Below, one piece after another: positions 21,315 to 32,488 of a DNA stretch of 64,000 nt. The stretch is from Pictodentalium vernedei (Eukaryota; Mollusca; Scaphopoda; Dentaliida; Dentaliidae), in contig CM062288.1 in assembly GCA_031216915.1 (NCBI GenBank), forward strand, positions 176,121,919-176,185,918, given 5' to 3'. The stretch's first letter is position 1; every line of letters begins with the position of its first letter. A program made the position numbers and the translations under genes. The notes beneath the pieces are model-generated. The model ran no database searches. It saw nothing but the letters and a program-made list of their open reading frames with translations, and was not told the DNA's origin.

Positions 21315-23621
21315 GCTGTCTCAGCAAAAGCTGGTCCTTCGAATGACGAAGAACTTCGCCACGAACAGCTTCCACGGAACCATGGAACAACTGAGGTCCC
21401 ACCAAAGAGGCAGACCTCAGAACAGCACGTTGCTCAGAAGGAAGGGATGGTAAAGAATCCAACACCGCATCCCGGCGTGCCAGCTCCAAATTAGCCATGT
21501 TACAGGCGTGAGCGTGTGTCAAGTTCATAAGAGCCTGTGACAAAACGCGAAAAGGCGTCTGAGCGTCATCAAACTCCCCTGGTGGAAAATATTCAGCCAG
21601 AGCAGCGACGACATGGTCCGCGAGAGATAACATACCCAGCATCTCTCGGGACAGGCCCACCATAGACTCAACTACCGACATTGGGAGAACTGCCGACTTA
21701 GGCTTAGTCAACCCGAGGGAAGAAGAATCCTCATCCACAGTAGTCATCCCTTGGAAGACTGGTGGAGAGACGGAATCGTACACACGAAACCGCGATGGAG
21801 GCAGAAAGGCTCTCTGGAAGGACTCAACAACCTGAGCCGATTGCAGAGGACGCAAAGCCCCGGAGCTAGAAGGCTCAACAGGGTTACGGCGCTCCACAGT
21901 GGACCGCGGCCGGACGGTCACAGAAGGCTGGTCAGAAGGTTGAACGTCCGGTAATAAGCCAAAGACGAAATCCAAAGCTTGCCCTAAGACTGACGAGGGG
22001 GCCCATCACCTTCAAGATACTCGTTATCCTCTGTAGCAGAGGAGACGTAGCCCAACTCGGGCTGACCAGCAGAAACCTCCTGTGAATACTGTGCAGTATC
22101 CACGGGGCCAGGCGAGACATCTCGGCGACCGACCAAAGGAGGTTGTGCCTCAGGAGGCACAGGGAGGCCAACTTGAGGGTTGCCAGAAAGCAACCGGGTG
22201 AGTGCCAAAACGGCCTGGCGCAGGTCACCCTGAGAATCCGTCGCAGCAGAATCGCCCGACGGAGTGTCCTCCCAATGGACCCTTCTGGTAGAAGAACCCA
22301 AATCCTCAGAAGAGACCGACGGCGAACGTCGATCGGCAGACAGAATAGGAGCACGGTGAGAAGACACCGGAGGATAGTCCCGATTGTGACGCCCAGGGGC
22401 CATCACTGACCTCTGCGAAACAGAAGGTCCTGCCTGCAAATCCTCTAAAGAGACCGACGGCGCACGTCGATCGGTAGCTGGACCTAGGACACTGTGAGAA
22501 GACACCGGAGGATTGTCCCAAGAATGACAGGAACCTGTCATTGGCCTCTGCGCAGCAGACGGCCCCAACTGCCTATCTTCTGAGACTGACGGCAAGCATC
22601 GATCGACACCCAGACCCGGAACACAGTGAGGAATCACCGGAGGAAGGTTCCGAGAGTGACAGCTAACAGGGGCTGTCATTGACCGCTGCCGAACAGCAGG
22701 CCCTGGATGCCAACGTCCCAACACCATCCCGCTAGGCGGCACACTAGCAGGGGAAGGTGGTACGATAAACGATTCACTCGAGGGACGAGGAATCGCAGCC
22801 GAAGCGACCGGCCAGCTCAACCGACTAGGAGCAAACCTAGCCAGATGAGATGGAGCAGACAGCAAACCCGCACAGCCCCACCGCGAGGCTGGGGGAGGCT
22901 GAGAACACACCGACACACCAGCAGATACAGCCTCGGTCCCTTGAGACTGTAGACCATCCCCAGAGGAGATGGAAGAGCCACCATCAGACAGAATAGGATC
23001 TGGAGTAGCAACTTCCTCAACAGCGGTCGACAGTGTAGGAGGCAGATCGGAGAGGGTTACCGAGCTGACCTCGGAAAAGCTCTCAACGAAAACAGACGCC
23101 TCAATAGTGACATCAGAAGACAAAGAGACCACGATCTCCTCGTCAGGTATCACTGAACTAACAACGCCAACAGTTGCAGAGGAACTCGCCACAGAAGGCA
23201 GATCCGAATCCTGTGGGACAGAGTCACCACGTGCACCAGCAGAAATGTCTGCTACGGCACGGCTACCCTTACCCTGAGAACGAGGGGTTCTAGCTCTGGA
23301 AAGAACCACCTTGTTCACAGAAGCCCAGAATTTAGAGGACCAAACCCCACAAATACCACATGATTGGGCCTGAGTGCAATTGTTGCAAGTGACACATGTG
23401 GCATGAGAATCGTCCACATGTTTCACCTGCAAACAAGAGGTACAAGGAATAGTCTTAGGCATGAAATCAAAATAATAATCAAGCTTCCCGCTGACGGAAA
23501 ACAGTACTAAGGTCGTGTTCACACGTGGGGAAAAGACAAGATAAAGTGTGAAGAGACAAGCAATAAAAATACAAATTAACATTAAATAATAATAATTTGG
23601 TAGCTTGATAAAAGGATACAA
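21196..23621 (-). pseudogene. X ORF1 (gag-like), one frameshift
   Basis: From Met at 23621 about 546 codons run to 21984, then a one-base slip near 22000 (in GATGGGCCCCC) moves the frame to 21975-21196 (259 codons). About 50 residues in, a Cys/His cluster reads CTSCLQ, DDSHATCVTCNNC and SCGICGVW, the same C-X2-C / H-X2-C-X2-C-X2-C / C-X2-C-X2-W layout as family 1. The middle holds three or four ~44-residue repeats. The C-terminal part (SLADHVVAALAEYFPPGEFDDAQ, HACNMANLELARRDAVLDS) matches the family-1 capsid-like region. Presumed nucleic-acid-binding structural protein. Confidence 0.85.
22300..22720 (-). repeat. ~132-bp (44-residue) tandem repeats inside X ORF1
   Basis: In protein, the blocks DRRSPSVSSED, DRRAPSVSLED and DRCLPSVSED, each followed by LxxGPSxxQR and then PPVSSH or PPVIPH, recur about every 44 residues. 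The DNA keeps GAAGACACCGGAGGAT in neighbouring units. The period is a multiple of three, so the frame is kept. Confidence 0.85.
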
Positions 23622-23705
23622 TCCACTAGCACACTAAATATGTAGAATAAGTTGTTCACGAAGAATAAACAGCACAATTAGCACGAGTCACAAAAATTTC
23701 CGACC

Positions 23706-23968
23706 ATGTACAATGGCGGAAAATAAAGGAATTGACGTCACGGTTGTTGCGCATGCGCTCGGTAGACACAAGAGGTGTGCAGAGAGAGTACCTGTACTTT
23801 CGAGCGCTGGTCTCGCTAGACCCTTTTTTCGATCTTTTTCGTGCTTTTGCACTCTAGTACTTTTCCAACTCGTTTGGAAAAGATTCTAAAAGCTTGAGTT
23901 AGTTCCGAAGTAGGGCTTGCACTTATGTTACAGCCAATTGTAAACAATTGTGAGTAGGTTGAAAAGAA
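23706..23968 (-). promoter_or_regulatory. X right ITR, probable promoter
   Basis: This lies upstream of ORF1 in the sense direction. It holds a perfect CRE, TGACGTCA (23733-23740), and an NRF1-like TGCGCATGCGC (23748-23758). The left ITR keeps the CRE but has GTGCATGCGCA. Terminal inverted repeats act as promoters in DIRS elements; factor use here is inferred only from motifs. Confidence 0.6.
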
Positions 23969-24070
23969 ACGAGTAACTTAAAACGACACATTGAATGCAA
24001 ACACAAAAATGAATATGCTGACTTGAAGAAAGTCATGGATGCAAAAGCTTCTGCAAAACGTTCACTGACG
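23969..24070 (+). pseudogene. hAT transposase exon 1, BED finger part 2
   Basis: Beginning at ACG AGT AAC it encodes TSNLKRHIECKHKNEYADL, the C-terminal half of the BED finger with its His pair (H-X4-H) after the canonical TSNL. It is in frame with codon 54 at 17541 once X is removed. The exon ends at a good donor, ACG|GTGAGTAC (24070/24071), in phase 0, matching the phase of the acceptor at 25718. Confidence 0.9.
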
Positions 24071-24508
24071 GTGAGTACAGAACATCATTAGATGTCACCA
24101 ACCTGAAATGAAGTATACAGTATACACTATACTTTATTCCACTCCGCTGGATGGCTTGACTAGGCTTGAGGCCAAATTTTGTTCCCATATTTTTTAAAGA
24201 AAAATTTTCCAACTCTCAACATCGACACTGTGGGAGCTGAAGGTTCAAACAAATTACTTTTCCGCCGAGTCGCTCGACTGACTCGAGTGTGATGTCATAC
24301 CCATCCCATGGGTTGGAGTGAACAGTGAGATTGACAGATGGTGCCACCGTGCCAGCACTGTGACTCAGACTCATGAAGCCATTTGCCAAATGGTGTAATT
24401 TACGCCGGAGTCGAAGATCAATCTGATCAAAATCAAAATCAACTTGAATCAAATCAAACACGGTGAAAGCGAAACGCAAAATCGAGTGTATGTTGTGTGT
24501 GACTGTAT

Positions 24509-24539
<31 letters not shown>

Positions 24540-25718
24540 GGCAGGCCCATAGGAATTTAAGCTGGTTGGGTCTGCAGGTGCCAGGGGTTTAACTTTAACG
24601 CTGTGAAATCAGCGAACTGACAAATCGAGTGAGTGTGCTGTGTATTCCCCTTAAAGGCCATAGGCATTTAAGCTGGTTGGGTATGCAGGTGCGAGGGGTT
24701 TAACTTTAACGCTGTGAAATCAGCGAACTGACAAATCGAGTGAGTGTGCTGTGTATTCCCCACCCCACCCACGGGTATTGCCCGGTGCCCACCCACCTCA
24801 TGACTATGAAGTATGAATAGAATGAATTCCCGGCTACACGCCTGATTGCATGACACAGCATTCACGATGTTCATGGCATGTGAAAAGCTTCAGCCTTCAG
24901 AACTCTCAGATTTAAACAGACTTGCGTAAGGGAGAGTACTCTTTTAACAGGAGAGATATTGATGTATTTCTAATTTTTCTTCCTGCTGAAAGAAAACACA
25001 CTCAAATCTAATGATCGTCGGGGTTCTTTACTGTAATAAAGCAAACCAACATTGAATATATAACTCATTCTCTCAACAAAATAAACATCCTTTCGCGGTA
25101 AACCCTGAAAACTTATAATCTGAATAAAATCCTTTCCCCTTACGAAACAGAACACATTTGAGGATGCACCATTTTTTTCAGATGTGAACTAAACTTTCTT
25201 CATCTCTCATTAGCCTTGTTCCAGATAGTAATCAATGGTCTGTTTGGGGTTCAGACTGAAAACGGTTTCCCGGGAGCAAGTAAAATACCAAATCAAATTG
25301 ACGAAGTAGATCAATTCTCTTTTCATTTTGTTCTTATATTTTAAAGCCCTGTCTTGTTTTGTCAACAGTCTTGTAAAAAGTGTTGTCTTTTTTCAACTCT
25401 GCTGTGTTTCTAAGATACACTGGTGGAAATGAGAAACAATGTTTTTGCATTTGGAAATGAATACAATTTTGCCCACCTCCCCTCCAAATGACTTCGCCCA
25501 TGATGTGACAAACAGTCCTGGCCTAATCTAGTATCCTAGGAAGTGAAGCAGTGCTTGTTTACTGTGGTAAACACCACTCACTGAACTAGCAGTGTTTTAC
25601 TTGTAAAATTGGTCCCAGTAACCAATGGCCAATGCTTTGGGTAGAAGTCCTCTAAAAGGCTAAAGTGGGTCAAATGTCATTGTCTTTTGACTCTTTTTTG
25701 CATATTTTTCTTCCACAG
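24071..25718 (+). other. hAT transposase intron
   Basis: The donor is GTGAGTAC at 24071 and the acceptor TTTTTCTTCCACAG ends at 25718 after a pyrimidine tract. It is phase 0 on both sides and 1,648 bp long. It contains (GT)n with a G-run near 24520-24541 and a ~112-bp tandem duplication. No other coding sequence is seen. Confidence 0.8.
24547..24764 (+). repeat. Tandem duplication, two ~112-bp units
   Basis: AAGCTGGTTGGGT, GGGGTTTAACTTTAACGCTG and GACAAATCGAGTGAGTGTGC occur twice with very few differences. Located in the hAT intron. Confidence 0.85.
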
Positions 25719-27427
25719 GCACAATCAGAAAATGATGGTGCTACTACTTCGAGAAAACAACTTAAAGTCACTCAGTTCACATCAACTGTGAAATGGGAAA
25801 AACATGACCCAAGACAGAGAACAGCTGACCAATGCTTAGCTGAAATGATATCTATCGATTTTCAACCAATGTCAATAGTTGAAGGCAAGGGATTTGTAAA
25901 GTTTGTAAATTGTCTTCAACCTGCCTACAAAATTCCAACCAGAAGGGAGTTACGTTCTGTTCGAATTCCAGGGATGTATGAAGCAGTAAAAGAAGAAATT
26001 CAAGAGTCTCTGAAGGATGTCAATAGTGTTGCGCTAACAACTGATCATTGGACCTCCAGAGCCAATGATGCATATATGGCATTGACCTGCCACTTTCTTA
26101 CCCCTAGTTTTGAGCCTAAGGATTACTGTCTTAATGTTTCACACACCACTGAATCCCATTCTGCTGAAAATATCTCGCACGACATACTACAAAGTGTTGA
26201 GAAATGGATGCCAAACAAAACCGTCAAGCTTTATGTAATTTCAGATAACGCATCTAACATGGTAGCTGCAGGAAAACTCTTACCATCAAATTTTACAACT
26301 TTGCGCTGCTTTGCTCATACACTGCAGCTTGTTATCAAAGACAGTATAAAAAAATACCCAAGCACACAGAATGTTATTTCCAAATGCAAAAACATTGTTT
26401 CTCATTTCCATCACAGTGCTCAGGCAACAAACAAATTGAAAGAAATGCAAAAAACAATGGGGTTAACTGAACACAAACTCAAATCAGAGTGCGAGACCAG
26501 ATGGAATTCAACTTATTATATGTTGGAGAGGATAGTAGAGCAGAAAGAACCTCTCTCTGCTGTAATTGCATCCATACAGAAAGTACAAAATTTAACTGCA
26601 TTTGAATGGAAAACAGCCAGCAAATATGTTAATGCTCTGAGACCACTGGAACACGCTACAACAATACTTTCATCATCTAAATATCCAACTATCTCAATGA
26701 TTCTCCCTGTTCTCAACACAATAATTGAAGAGATTGAAAATTCAGAATTGGACAGTTTTGCAAAGACTGTGATAGGCAATATAAAAACAAGATGGCCAAA
26801 TTATGAAAGTGAGAAACTTTATGTAGTCACAACAAGTTTGGATCCGAGATTCAAGTTGTATGCTTTTTCTTTGGAAAAACTAAAATGTGATGCCAAGGAG
26901 ATGATGCTTGATGAACTGTTCGCTTTCACCGAGCAGATCTTGACACAGGGAAACATCACTACAACATCAATAACTGCAGAATCACATCAACCTTCAGCTG
27001 TTATTCCCACTCCTGGGGAAAGTGTGGCGTCTACTTCCAGTCAATCTAGTGAGGGGCAAACAGGAATGAGACTATCACTAAACATGACTTCTGGGCATCA
27101 TTCAAAAAAAAGGTGGCAAAAAAATGTACGAAAAAAGTAGAAAATCAGGATGAAGTAAAAGAGTTAATACGATATGAAACAGAAAGATTTCTTGAAGAAA
27201 CCCCCATAGAGCCATCAGACTGCCCTTTCAAGTGGTGGAGTATGAACAGAAAAAATTATCCACACCTTGCTGAGTTAGCCAAGTCTCTTTTATTCATTCC
27301 TGGGACCTCTGTACCGAGTGAGAGAATTTTCAGCAAGGTTGGACTAGTTCTGTCTGACAGACGTTGTAGATTGAAACCAAATCATGCTGAAATGCTTGTA
27401 TTTCTCAACCACAACTTGAAGCAGTGA
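25719..27427 (+). pseudogene. hAT transposase exon 2, RNase H-like core and dimerisation domain, one frameshift
   Basis: Catalytic core: LTTDHWTS (first Asp) and VISDNASNMV (second Asp), followed by LRCFAHTLQLVIKD and the ETRWNSTYYMLERI region. The C-terminal hATC domain has CPFKWWSMN, LLFIPGTSVPSERIFS and DRRCRLKPNHAEMLVFLNHNL, ending at 27427. Cut-and-paste transposition uses the Asp-Asp-Glu triad. A one-base slip between about 27040 and 27075 separates the core from the hATC part; downstream the frame FWASFKKKVAKKC is open again. I place the exon start at the acceptor (25719), not at the in-intron Met. The copy is inactive. Confidence 0.9.
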
Positions 27428-27871
27428 GAAAATACTTTTGTTGTGAACTTGTGACAACATGACTCCATGATTGATATGTTGTTCCTCACTTCTATAACCA
27501 ATAATTTTCCATATTTTTTCATTGATACTTTTAAAAGAAATATTACCAAACTTGTGATGCAGCAGGCAGCTGTGTAAACTTCAGAACTGAAACTCGAAAA
27601 TTGAGCAATTTGAATTCCTTGGTGATCATGTGCGGCCAAATACTGATGATCAGTCAATATTTGTGATATTCTCATTATTCTGTCAATTTCTGTGATTGGC
27701 AGTTTGTCAGTTTCCCATTCCCAAATATACTATTATGTTGATCTCAATTCTCTTTTATGCAGATTGCATAACAAATAACAATGAACCCAGGTTGCCAACT
27801 TGCCAAGCTGTGATTTGATCATTTTATGTTCTAAACTTTATTTTTATGTTCTACCTTTGAAATTTTTAGTT

Positions 27872-27877
27872 AATAAA
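27872..27877 (+). terminator. Poly(A) signal of the hAT gene
   Basis: AATAAA lies 445 bases after the transposase stop, inside the element, on the coding strand. Confidence 0.5.
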
Positions 27878-28011
27878 GTCTGATCACACCCATATTTCAG
27901 TTATGTCTACACAAGTTCATATCAATGTCCAGAGATGGTAGAGAGATGGAAATACAGGTATAGGTCAACCTGGTCAGGAAAATTCCAAAAATGCATACTG
28001 TCATTTTTCAT

Positions 28012-28098
28012 GAAGGGGTAACATCACAAAATTCACCCCATGTGTGACCCTATTCAGTAGGGTCACACATGGGGTGAATTTTGTGATGCTACCCCTTC
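28012..28098. repeat. Long near-perfect hairpin in the hAT 3' region
   Basis: Arms of about 40 bases (GAAGGGGTA...GACCCTA and TAGGGTC...TACCCCTTC) surround a 5-base loop TTCAG. One unpaired base lies in each arm next to the GGGGTA/TACCCC end. Could be a small palindromic insertion or a cruciform-forming internal element. Confidence 0.9.
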
Positions 28099-28850
28099 AC
28101 ACGAGGCTATTCATCCTCTGTAAAGTTGAACTTGTGAGGCTGTGACTGTGAGCCTGAATCCGAATTAGAACTCCATGGTTGAACATGGAACATTAGGTGA
28201 TACTCAGAGGATGAATTATTGGGGAACCGTGGCACTCTGGGATAGCTTGGGGAAATGAACAATTTGAATTTACACTTTTCAGGACTCATTCTGCAAATGA
28301 GAGATTGCTTAATATGCTTATTCCATGGTTTGGAAAGAAAACTGAAAAACCAAACTGAACCAAGGTTTTTTTACATAAAAAAAATGAAAACCGAAAGGTA
28401 AATTTGAAAACCGCCCATCTCTAGTTACCACGGAGCAATAAGAAAAAAATTTTTTGCATCAATCAACTACTTATGACCCATTATCATCTCATATCAAATT
28501 TGGTTCAAATCGACCTAACAGTTCAGAAAATAAAAATTTTAGGTGTGGCCAAAATTTTTTGCACCTCCCATAATGAAGGCAAATAATGCCCGACAAACTT
28601 CTCTTGAACAGACTTGATTCTACACCTCAAAAGGAAGCTGCATACCAAATATCAAGTCTCTGCTACTGATGGTTCATTAGAAGAAGATTTTCAAAGATTT
28701 TGGTGCCCCTTGGGGGCGTGGCCCCACCCAGGAGGGTTTCTTCGGAGAAGTTGGTTTTGTAAAGTTTACGCCGGACGACGACGGACGGACGACAGACGGA
28801 AAGCGATTAGTAAAGCTCACCTTGAGCTTTGCTCAGGTGAGCTAAAAACT

Positions 28851-29244
28851 AGAGTGACATTTTGGCGAGAGGACCAGCAGTGTCCCCTTGCCACGAGAGG
28901 ACCGATAGTGTCCACTCGCCTAACACAAAACATGACACCAGTCATCCATATTGTCAAAATCTGACACATGGAACAATTATTAGTGGAAGTACATCGACTA
29001 AAAGCAAGACAACAACCAAGTAAATAGAGGAAAGGCTTCCTCTTATTTGCCCTACTATTACAAAAATATTGTTACCTAAAATCTAATATGTCAATTGTAC
29101 TACCACCAAATCTACATAAATATAAGCTAACATTAAAATACAATCGATGAAATAAATGCATCCAAAAGAAAAATTCCTTCAAAAAATAAAAAAAAAGGGA
29201 ACGATGAGCCCCAAAAAGCCTAAGTGTGGACAAAATTATAAAAA
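28851..29244 (-). mobile_element. Fossil family-1 DIRS, ORF1 start and leader
   Basis: This resumes the ORF1 sequence interrupted at 15724 (AGAGTGACATTTTGGCGAGAGGACC against AGAGTGACCC...GAGAGGACC in copy A). It continues to the leader motif AACGATGAGCCCCAAAAAGCCTAAGTGTGG and stops where copy C begins. A GAGAGGACC motif is duplicated inside. No open frame. Confidence 0.75.
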
Positions 29245-30209
29245 TGAAAAAATTTACAGTAATTTATATATTTTTTATACTTACCAATGACCCAGACTTA
29301 GCTGGTGCTAACACTAAAATATTCAGGGCCAAACACAAATTTTGTCCCCCCAATCCCCAAAATGTGCATCCAAATCAAAAAATCTAATGTCCTATATGGT
29401 CCTCCATACTTTTACCTACTGCACATGCGCAGTGTCAAGGAAGTACCGAAATTGGCGCCAAAGCCTCATTCTTACAACCAGTGCCTGCTAAATGTTATAT
29501 AATCAGCGGGGAGGTATGAGTTCTCAACTCATGGAAGGGCCATCCCGTCTGGGTCATTAGTAAGTATAAAAAATATATAAATTACTATAAATTTTTTCAT
29601 ATTTTTATACTGTAACCAATGACCCAGACTTAGCTGAATAGAAAAAGGGCTGGAGGGCCTAGAACATAAAGGAAAATCCAGTAGGCTCAATTACATATAA
29701 AGAATTATCCCCCCAAGGAGAAAAGGAGAAACAGGATTTACATATACCTTTCTTGTTTATTAAAAATAAGAAAAACACATTACCATTCAGTAATTGAGCA
29801 CAAAAACATCAATGATCTCTATTAACATCCAGTATAACCCATTATACTAACTTCTTAAAGGCAAGCCAATAAATAAAGATAGTCCAGAGAGAATAAGACT
29901 CTTTATACTCATTTAAAAGTGTCTGAGGATTGTATATTAACGCTCGTATGACACGTGACATATACAAATGCTTCACACCGAGCTACACTTTAAAAATATT
30001 ACATAAATGAGATAGACATTAGCTTTACACTTTAAAACCATCCCAGTACCGACTCGACTCGGAATTACTGACTCAGGAGGAGGAGGTATTCCCTTGCTTT
30101 TCACTATAAAGCCGAAGGGAACACCCCCCCCCCCCTTTCCCCCTGCTCTGGGTCAATCACCACAGAACAAAGAGGGCAGCAGTACAGAGTCACTGCTGGA
30201 ACAGAAAGC

Positions 30210-31492
30210 CTACATAACTACAGTTGCAACCGTATTGTGGACATTCTGAGCAACAGATAATGGACCTAAACATCTAAGGTCGCCAGAAATAGACTCAATA
30301 TTTCTAAGGTAAAAATTAGTGAAAGTAGAAGGCTGAGACCAGTATGCAGCCTTCATCAGATCCCTAATAGCAATACTGTTAGAATAAGTCCAAGATGTAG
30401 ACAGCGCTCTAACTTCGTGCACTGAATTCTCAAGCACAGTCTGCTGAGTTGAAGATAATCTTTCATAAGCAGTACGAATAGCCAACTGAATCCACCTAGA
30501 AATAGAATGGACCGTAATGTCCTTTCTATTAGGAAGCAGAGACAGAAAGAAACGTTTTCGTCCCTTTCTGATAAACTCAGATCTGCATTTGTAAATACGC
30601 ATAGCTCTTACTGGACACAGCAAAGGCCTATGGCCATCTGAGGACGGAAGAGCCCTAATAATAATAGGCTCAGGGTACTTATTAGGAGCCTGATTCTTAG
30701 CTAGAAATCCCACATTGGTAGTTAAAGTAATAGTATTACCAACACTAAGATAAGTATTTGAAGTCTACAGCGTTAAGAGGTTCAAAAGGAGCTTCTTTGA
30801 GCTTCAGAAGAACCCAAGCTAAATTCCACTTAGGAATTAACCTAAGGGTTCTAGGTCTATTTATCAAAAAAGTTTTTAACTAATTTAGATAAAGAGACAT
30901 TAGATCCAATTTGTAAGCTATCATGATGAGCATATGTATCCGATAGCATAGACCTATAACCCTTAATAGTTACTGGCTGCAGTTTGATCTCGTCAAACAA
31001 GTAGACCAAAAAATTAGCAATGTCTGGAATGGAGGGATCATAAACATCAATCGAGTGATCCCTACACCAACGAGAGAAAACCTTCCACTTTGCTGCATAA
31101 TTTAGCAAAGAGGAGGCCCTCCTACAGTTAGAAATTGCGTTCACTGCTCGTCTTGTAAATTGCCGGCCGTGCAAGAAGGACCGCACAACGGAAATACGTG
31201 AAGGTTGAGATCTTGCGGGTTGTGATGCAGTGTGCGTGATTTCCCCTGCGAGAGAAGGTCCTCCCATGGAGGAAGCTTCCGAGGAATGTCCCATAACAGA
31301 CAGTAGATTTATCCATGGTCTCTGGGGCGACAGAGATGCTCCCAACAGAATCATGCAGTGAGATTGCTTGATTTTTAGCAAGATCTGTTGAATCAACGGA
31401 GCTGGAGGATACGCGTATCCTATCATTCCTTCCCAATAGATCGAGAGAGTGTCTACGCGTAAACGCTCGAGGATCTGGGCATGGCGACACAT
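30210..31492 (-). pseudogene. Copy C tyrosine recombinase, first Arg box deleted
   Basis: The C-terminal half (30210-30713) keeps VHEVRALSTSWTY and AAYWSQPSTFTNFYLRN. The N-terminal half (30857-31492) keeps LNYAAKWKVFSRWCRDHS and TIKGYRSMLSDTYAHHD. Between them, near 30755, about 100 bases present in D and F are absent, including codons for SARRVSEL. The break lies between two GATAA motifs, suggesting a microhomology deletion. Frameshifts occur near 30740-30870. Confidence 0.85.
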
Positions 31493-32480
31493 ACGTCTGC
31501 AACTGATTGTTCAGATGCGTCGCAAACAAGTCTATTATTGGGCCATACCATTGGTAGCAAATCTGATTGAATACTCGCTTGTTGAGAGTCCATTCTGACG
31601 GCAACATGCAACCTTTCCGAGATAGAGAGTCTGCTAGAACGTTCAGACGACCCGGAATAAGACGGACCGACAGAAGAACATGATGCTCTAGAACAAACAG
31701 GAGGATTCTTTCTGTTAAGTTGAATGACGGAATGGAATGAGTGCCTCCCTGGTTCCGAATGTATGCTACTACCGTCAAATTGTCGGACAGTATTTGAACA
31801 TGTGAATTCTGAACTAGGTTCATCCAATGACGTGGCACAAGCCAAATTGACATCATCTCTTTGATGTTTATGTGCTTGTTCAGGAACTCCGGATCACAAA
31901 GACCCTGGCACCTCGAATCTGTTGGGCTCAATGTCGCGCACCAACCTGTTTGACTCGCATCCGTCATAATCGTGAAAAACGGATCCGGCAGTTGCAGTGG
32001 AACTCCCTGAGTCAACGACTGAATATCTGCCCAAGTCTGAATCTCTTGTTTTACTTGTTTCGATAAGTCAATACTTGTTTTGAGCAAGTGAGTCTTCACA
32101 CTCCAATTCTGAGTGAAAAATATCTGGAGTGGACGTGTGCGTGAGCGCCACATTGGAATAAGGTCCGCCGCGACTCCACACAAACCCATCAGTCGCATGA
32201 ATTCTCTCGCTGTTAATGCGTCTGAGTGTAGACAAAAGCGAGCATAACAACTGACTAATTTCGCTCTGGGCAACATAAGACGAACCAGATTGTTGTGCGC
32301 CTCGAAGTTCATTCCCAAGTGAATGAACGACTTGGACGGAACTAGATCTAACTTCTTTTCGTTTACAAGAAACTGAGACGTCAGAGCAATTGAAGCAGAC
32401 TCTGAACATCGTTCTGAAGAGTTAATCTGTCGCCATATCTCTGAAAAATGTTGTCCAAGTAGGCCGACGTTACCGCAGAC
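31128..32480 (-). pseudogene. Copy C RT C-terminus, RNase H and methyltransferase-like region
   Basis: RT end: DLVPSKSFIHLGMNFEAHNN and AREFMRLMGLCGVAADLIP. RNase H: IMTDASQTGWCATLS, HINIKEMMSIWL, LSDNLTVVAYIRNQGG, LIPGRLNVLADSLSRKG. Then DLFATHLNNQ and SPCPDPRAF, after which a frameshift passes into the YR frame (RRHSLDLLGRNDRIRVSS). The frame upstream of about 32400 is also shifted. Trp-to-Cys and Ala-to-Pro changes occur at conserved RNase H positions. Confidence 0.8.
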
Positions 32481-32488
32481 GAATGAGC

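Larger units (their letters stand above)
17542..23968 (-). mobile_element. DIRS1-like retrotransposon X (family 2), defective
   Basis: This 6,427-bp element has inverted terminal repeats of ~240 bp, an ICR, YR, RT/RNase H/methyltransferase-like ORF and ORF1 on the minus strand. The ICR at 17888-17979 reads CTAAAAAATTTTAAT|TTCTTTTCAACC, exactly the complements of both ends, which fixes the boundaries. There is no target duplication. Proteins are homologous to family 1 but clearly divergent. It carries an ORF1 frameshift, two RT/RNase H stops, one frameshift after RNase H and one YR stop, so it is inactive but not ancient. Confidence 0.95.
17254..28423 (+). mobile_element. hAT DNA transposon (ZBED type), defective, hosting DIRS X
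   Basis: The 15-bp terminal inverted repeats TAGAGATGGGCGGTT are perfect (17254-17268 and 28409-28423). They are flanked by 8-bp duplications differing at one base, GTTCCCAC (17246-17253) and GTTACCAC (28424-28431), inside element M. Without the nested DIRS the element would be about 4.74 kb. It encodes a BED-finger hAT transposase in two exons, broken by the DIRS insertion and a frameshift. Termini, duplication length and protein agree on hAT. Confidence 0.95.
15725..28850 (+). mobile_element. Molluscan-type non-autonomous repeat (element M), split by hAT
   Basis: The left end reads AACAAGAGGCCCCAAGGGGC and the right end CTCAGGTGAGCTAAAA. The left end is a GGCCCC/GGGGCC hairpin; the right end has a GCTCACCT...AGGTGAGC hairpin; CTCACCTGA near the left end is inverted at the right end. 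Flanks repeat AAACT (15720-15724 and 28846-28850), a likely target duplication inside the fossil ORF1. Its own length is ~2 kb; the remainder is the hAT/DIRS insertion (17254-28431). No protein is encoded. Confidence 0.7.

Noticed and set aside
25665-25718. Met at 25665 as start of the hAT transposase
   Set aside because: The codons 25665-25718 cover a pyrimidine tract and an AG acceptor; an upstream BED-finger exon with a phase-matched donor exists.
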